Of a DNA stretch of 7,303 nt, positions 6,171 to 7,303 are shown one piece after another. The notes under the pieces are model-generated. The model did not search any database. It was not told the origin of the DNA and saw only the letters and a list, made by a program, of their open reading frames with translations. Origin of the DNA: an uncultured Collinsella sp. (GTDB lineage Bacteria; Actinomycetota; Coriobacteriia; Coriobacteriales; Coriobacteriaceae); the NCBI GenBank assembly GCA_934650975.1, contig CAKUFW010000092.1, positions 1 through 7,303 on the forward strand. Direction: 5' to 3'. Numbering within the stretch: position 1 is the stretch's first letter; each line of letters begins with the position of its first letter. Made by a program: the position numbers and the translations under genes.

Positions 6171-6242
6171 AAAAAGTTGCGGTGATATAGTTCCTAGATT
6201 TGCCCCTGCGGGGGCTCAATCAGGAACTATTTCACCGCAACT
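6171..6242 (-). terminator. Probable intrinsic terminator of the HAD gene
   Basis: Read on the minus strand, the 6175-6242 hairpin is followed at once by TTTTT (the A-run at 6171-6175 on the + strand). It lies 18 bases past the HAD stop codon. On the + strand there is no T-run after the hairpin, so termination of the cyuA-like transcript here is less certain. Confidence 0.55.
6175..6242. repeat. Long inverted repeat between the cyuA-like gene and the HAD gene
   Basis: Positions 6175-6195 pair with 6222-6242 over 21 bases with one T-T mismatch (6186/6231). After a bulged A, pairing continues with GATT / AATC, then a small internal loop, then GCCCC (6202-6206) with GGGGC (6211-6215) around a TGCG loop. 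Nearly the whole 68-base element folds into one hairpin of about 30 bp. It starts seven bases after the cyuA-like stop and ends 18 bases before the HAD stop, filling the convergent gap. Its sequence is unrelated to the 3954-4044 element apart from a short CCTAGA. Confidence 0.85.
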
Positions 6243-6260
6243 GCGTTGGAGCTTTAACGC

Positions 6261-7019
6261 CTACGACAGCTCGTTGGCTATTTGGTGTTCGTAGAAGGCT
6301 TCTACTACGGCGTTGAAGTCGCGGGCGAAGTCTTCCATGGTGCCGCGCCAGGTGGCACGTCCGGGCTTTCCCTGACCGACATAAGCGGTCTGGATGCCGC
6401 AGTCGGGGCTGGGGAAGTCGCGTTTGGGGTCGTTGCCCACCATAAGGACCTCGTGCGGCTCTAGACCCATGACCTGCAGCTGCTCCAAATAGTAGGTGGC
6501 ATCGGGCTTGCAGCGGGTGGCGTTTCCCATGTGCGTCACGAGCTCAAAGGGTGCATCGGTCAGTTCGCCCCAGCCCATGCGGCACTCGATGGCACCCTGA
6601 GGAAAGCTGGGATTGGTAAAGAGTGCGCAGCGCAAGCCCGCGTCCTGCACAGCCTGGAGTGCGGCGTGTGCGCCCGGCATAGCATGGGCGTTGATGACGT
6701 CGTCATTCTTGTGGGGAAGAACTTCGCGGTCGTAGTAGGTAAACGCCTCGTAGATGAGGGGATCGGAGAGACAGATGCCGCACCGACGCTCAACCTCTTC
6801 TTGGTAGAACTCAAGATTGGTGCGATTGTCCGTGCCGCTGCGGCGATTGGCGTTGAGGTCGACCAGGATGGTGCCGAGGCGCGCCATCGTGCCACCGCGG
6901 CTGCGTCGCCCGATGTCCGCGAGCATCGATGAGGCATCCTTAAAATAGCGAAGGATGAACGCATTGAGGTTGATGCTAAGAAGCGTCTCGTCCATATCGA
7001 AAACGACTGCTTTGAGCAC
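6261..7019 (-). CDS. HAD-superfamily hydrolase (phosphatase-like)
   Basis: A 252-residue haloacid dehalogenase-type hydrolase of unknown substrate. All four motifs are present: motif I VVFDMDET (nucleophile D8, acid/base D10), motif II LFTNPS (T135), motif III lysine K171 in CKPDATYYL, and motif IV GNDPKRD (D197, D201). Residues from about 15 to 110, between motifs I and II, are the size of a helical C1 cap, as in subfamily IA phosphatases. The start chosen is GTG at 7017-7019 (minus), giving V(M)LKAVVFDMDE, the usual spacing of motif I from the N-terminus. GAGAAAGG lies seven bases upstream. The open frame continues to an ATG at 7127, but those 36 extra residues have no family similarity and would bury the ribosome binding site. 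It converges on the cyuA-like gene. The substrate cannot be inferred. Confidence 0.9.
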   Translation of the reverse strand: MLKAVVFDMDETLLSINLNAFILRYFKDASSMLADIGRRSRGGTMARLGTILVDLNANRRSGTDNRTNLEFYQEEVERRCGICLSDPLIYEAFTYYDREVLPHKNDDVINAHAMPGAHAALQAVQDAGLRCALFTNPSFPQGAIECRMGWGELTDAPFELVTHMGNATRCKPDATYYLEQLQVMGLEPHEVLMVGNDPKRDFPSPDCGIQTAYVGQGKPGRATWRGTMEDFARDFNAVVEAFYEHQIANELS

Positions 7020-7155
7020 GCGGGCACCTTTCTCGAAATATCGTTCCAGAATCGTTAGCTCCGGATACTTTACCCCAAAGCCGAATGCCTGGCTGCTTAT
7101 CGTCAAGTTGCTGAGACGTGTGTTCATAAGATTGCGAAAAAGTCTCCATACGAGT

Positions 7156-7179
7156 AAAAAAACGCAGTTCGCGCTTGAA
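7156..7179 (-). terminator. Weak hairpin with T7 run upstream of the HAD gene
   Basis: On the minus strand, AAGCGC pairs with GCGTTT around the loop GAACT (six pairs, one wobble), and the T-run is seven long (A7 at 7156-7162 on the + strand). It could be the end of a transcript entering from beyond the right edge, or an attenuator in the HAD leader. The stem is short, so confidence is low. Confidence 0.3.
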
Positions 7180-7200
7180 ATCGAAGTAATTTCCCCGTAA

Positions 7201-7230
7201 TCTATACGAACGTGATTGCATAAGCGTCAC
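7201..7230 (-). promoter_or_regulatory. Possible promoter for the HAD gene
   Basis: On the minus strand, GTGACG (7230-7225, 4 of 6 to TTGACA) and TATAGA (7206-7201, 4 of 6) are separated by 18 bases. Use of this site would give a leader of roughly 175 bases before the GTG start. Both boxes are imperfect and no better pair was found closer to the gene. Confidence 0.3.
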
Positions 7231-7303
7231 ATTAGTATCTGTCGGCTCCCGAGTGTTCCTAAACGTTGTGTGCTTGTCGCACCCTTCTGTAGGTCCTAGC
7301 AAT

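Noticed and set aside
4825..6219. 464-codon minus-strand frame opposite the cyuA-like gene
   Set aside because: It is an antisense shadow produced by GC-rich codon bias. The + frame has the conserved family motifs and a proper ribosome binding site. The same applies to the long antisense frames opposite argH and ndk.
6976..7302. 108-codon minus-strand frame at the right edge
   Set aside because: It overlaps the first codons of the HAD gene in another frame, runs through the HAD ribosome binding site and the proposed leader, and shows no recognisable family feature.
7274..7303. TTGTCG and TAGCAA with 17-base spacing on the + strand at the right edge, as a promoter for a gene beyond the window
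   Set aside because: The -10 match is poor (3 of 6) and the downstream gene cannot be seen, so it is not supportable.
1..7303. CRISPR arrays, tRNA/rRNA genes, riboswitches, transposases, toxin-antitoxin or defence genes
   Set aside because: I looked for regularly spaced repeats, tRNA-like arms, T-box motifs and known protein signatures on both strands and found none I could support.

Overview
The window looks like a chromosomal housekeeping stretch from a high-GC Gram-positive gut bacterium, most likely the Coriobacteriia (Collinsella or a close relative). This placement is inferred. It rests on GC-rich coding sequence with strong Shine-Dalgarno sites, the overall look of the ArgG, ArgH and Ndk proteins, and a UPF0597/CyuA-type cysteine desulfidase. 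No phage, IS, CRISPR, tRNA or rRNA was recognised, and I see no obvious new multi-gene system.

Positions 1-3170, arginine end-steps. The 3' part of argG (argininosuccinate synthase; its N-terminus lies off the left edge) is followed by a strong GC-rich terminator. A roughly 340-base stretch then holds a small, unrecognised 56-codon reading frame with a good ribosome binding site. Complete argH (argininosuccinate lyase) follows, with its own terminator capped by a TACG tetraloop. ArgG and ArgH catalyse consecutive reactions, citrulline to argininosuccinate to arginine plus fumarate, but here they are separated by a terminator rather than tightly coupled.

Positions 3171-4106, ndk. A roughly 300-base upstream region carries a 12-bp exact direct repeat just before a plausible promoter. 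Nucleoside diphosphate kinase and its terminator follow. Between ndk (+) and the convergent rpiB (-) lies a long, nearly perfect inverted repeat (3954-4044) whose arms are themselves imperfect palindromes.

Positions 4107-6168, a divergent pair. rpiB (ribose-5-phosphate isomerase B family, -) and a cyuA-like gene (Fe-S L-cysteine desulfidase / serine dehydratase alpha-like protein, +) share a 271-base divergent control region. The CyuA-like protein is unusually rich in cysteine (22 of 440 residues) and ends in a cysteine.

Positions 6169-7303. A second long inverted repeat (6175-6242) fills the convergent gap before a HAD-family hydrolase gene (-), which starts at a GTG well inside the longest open frame. 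The last 284 bases hold its upstream region and no gene I can support.

The most interesting items are non-coding: two different long palindromic elements, one at each convergent gene junction; the small ORF between argG and argH; and the direct repeat upstream of ndk. In protein sequence, the C-terminal cysteine of the CyuA-like enzyme deserves a look.
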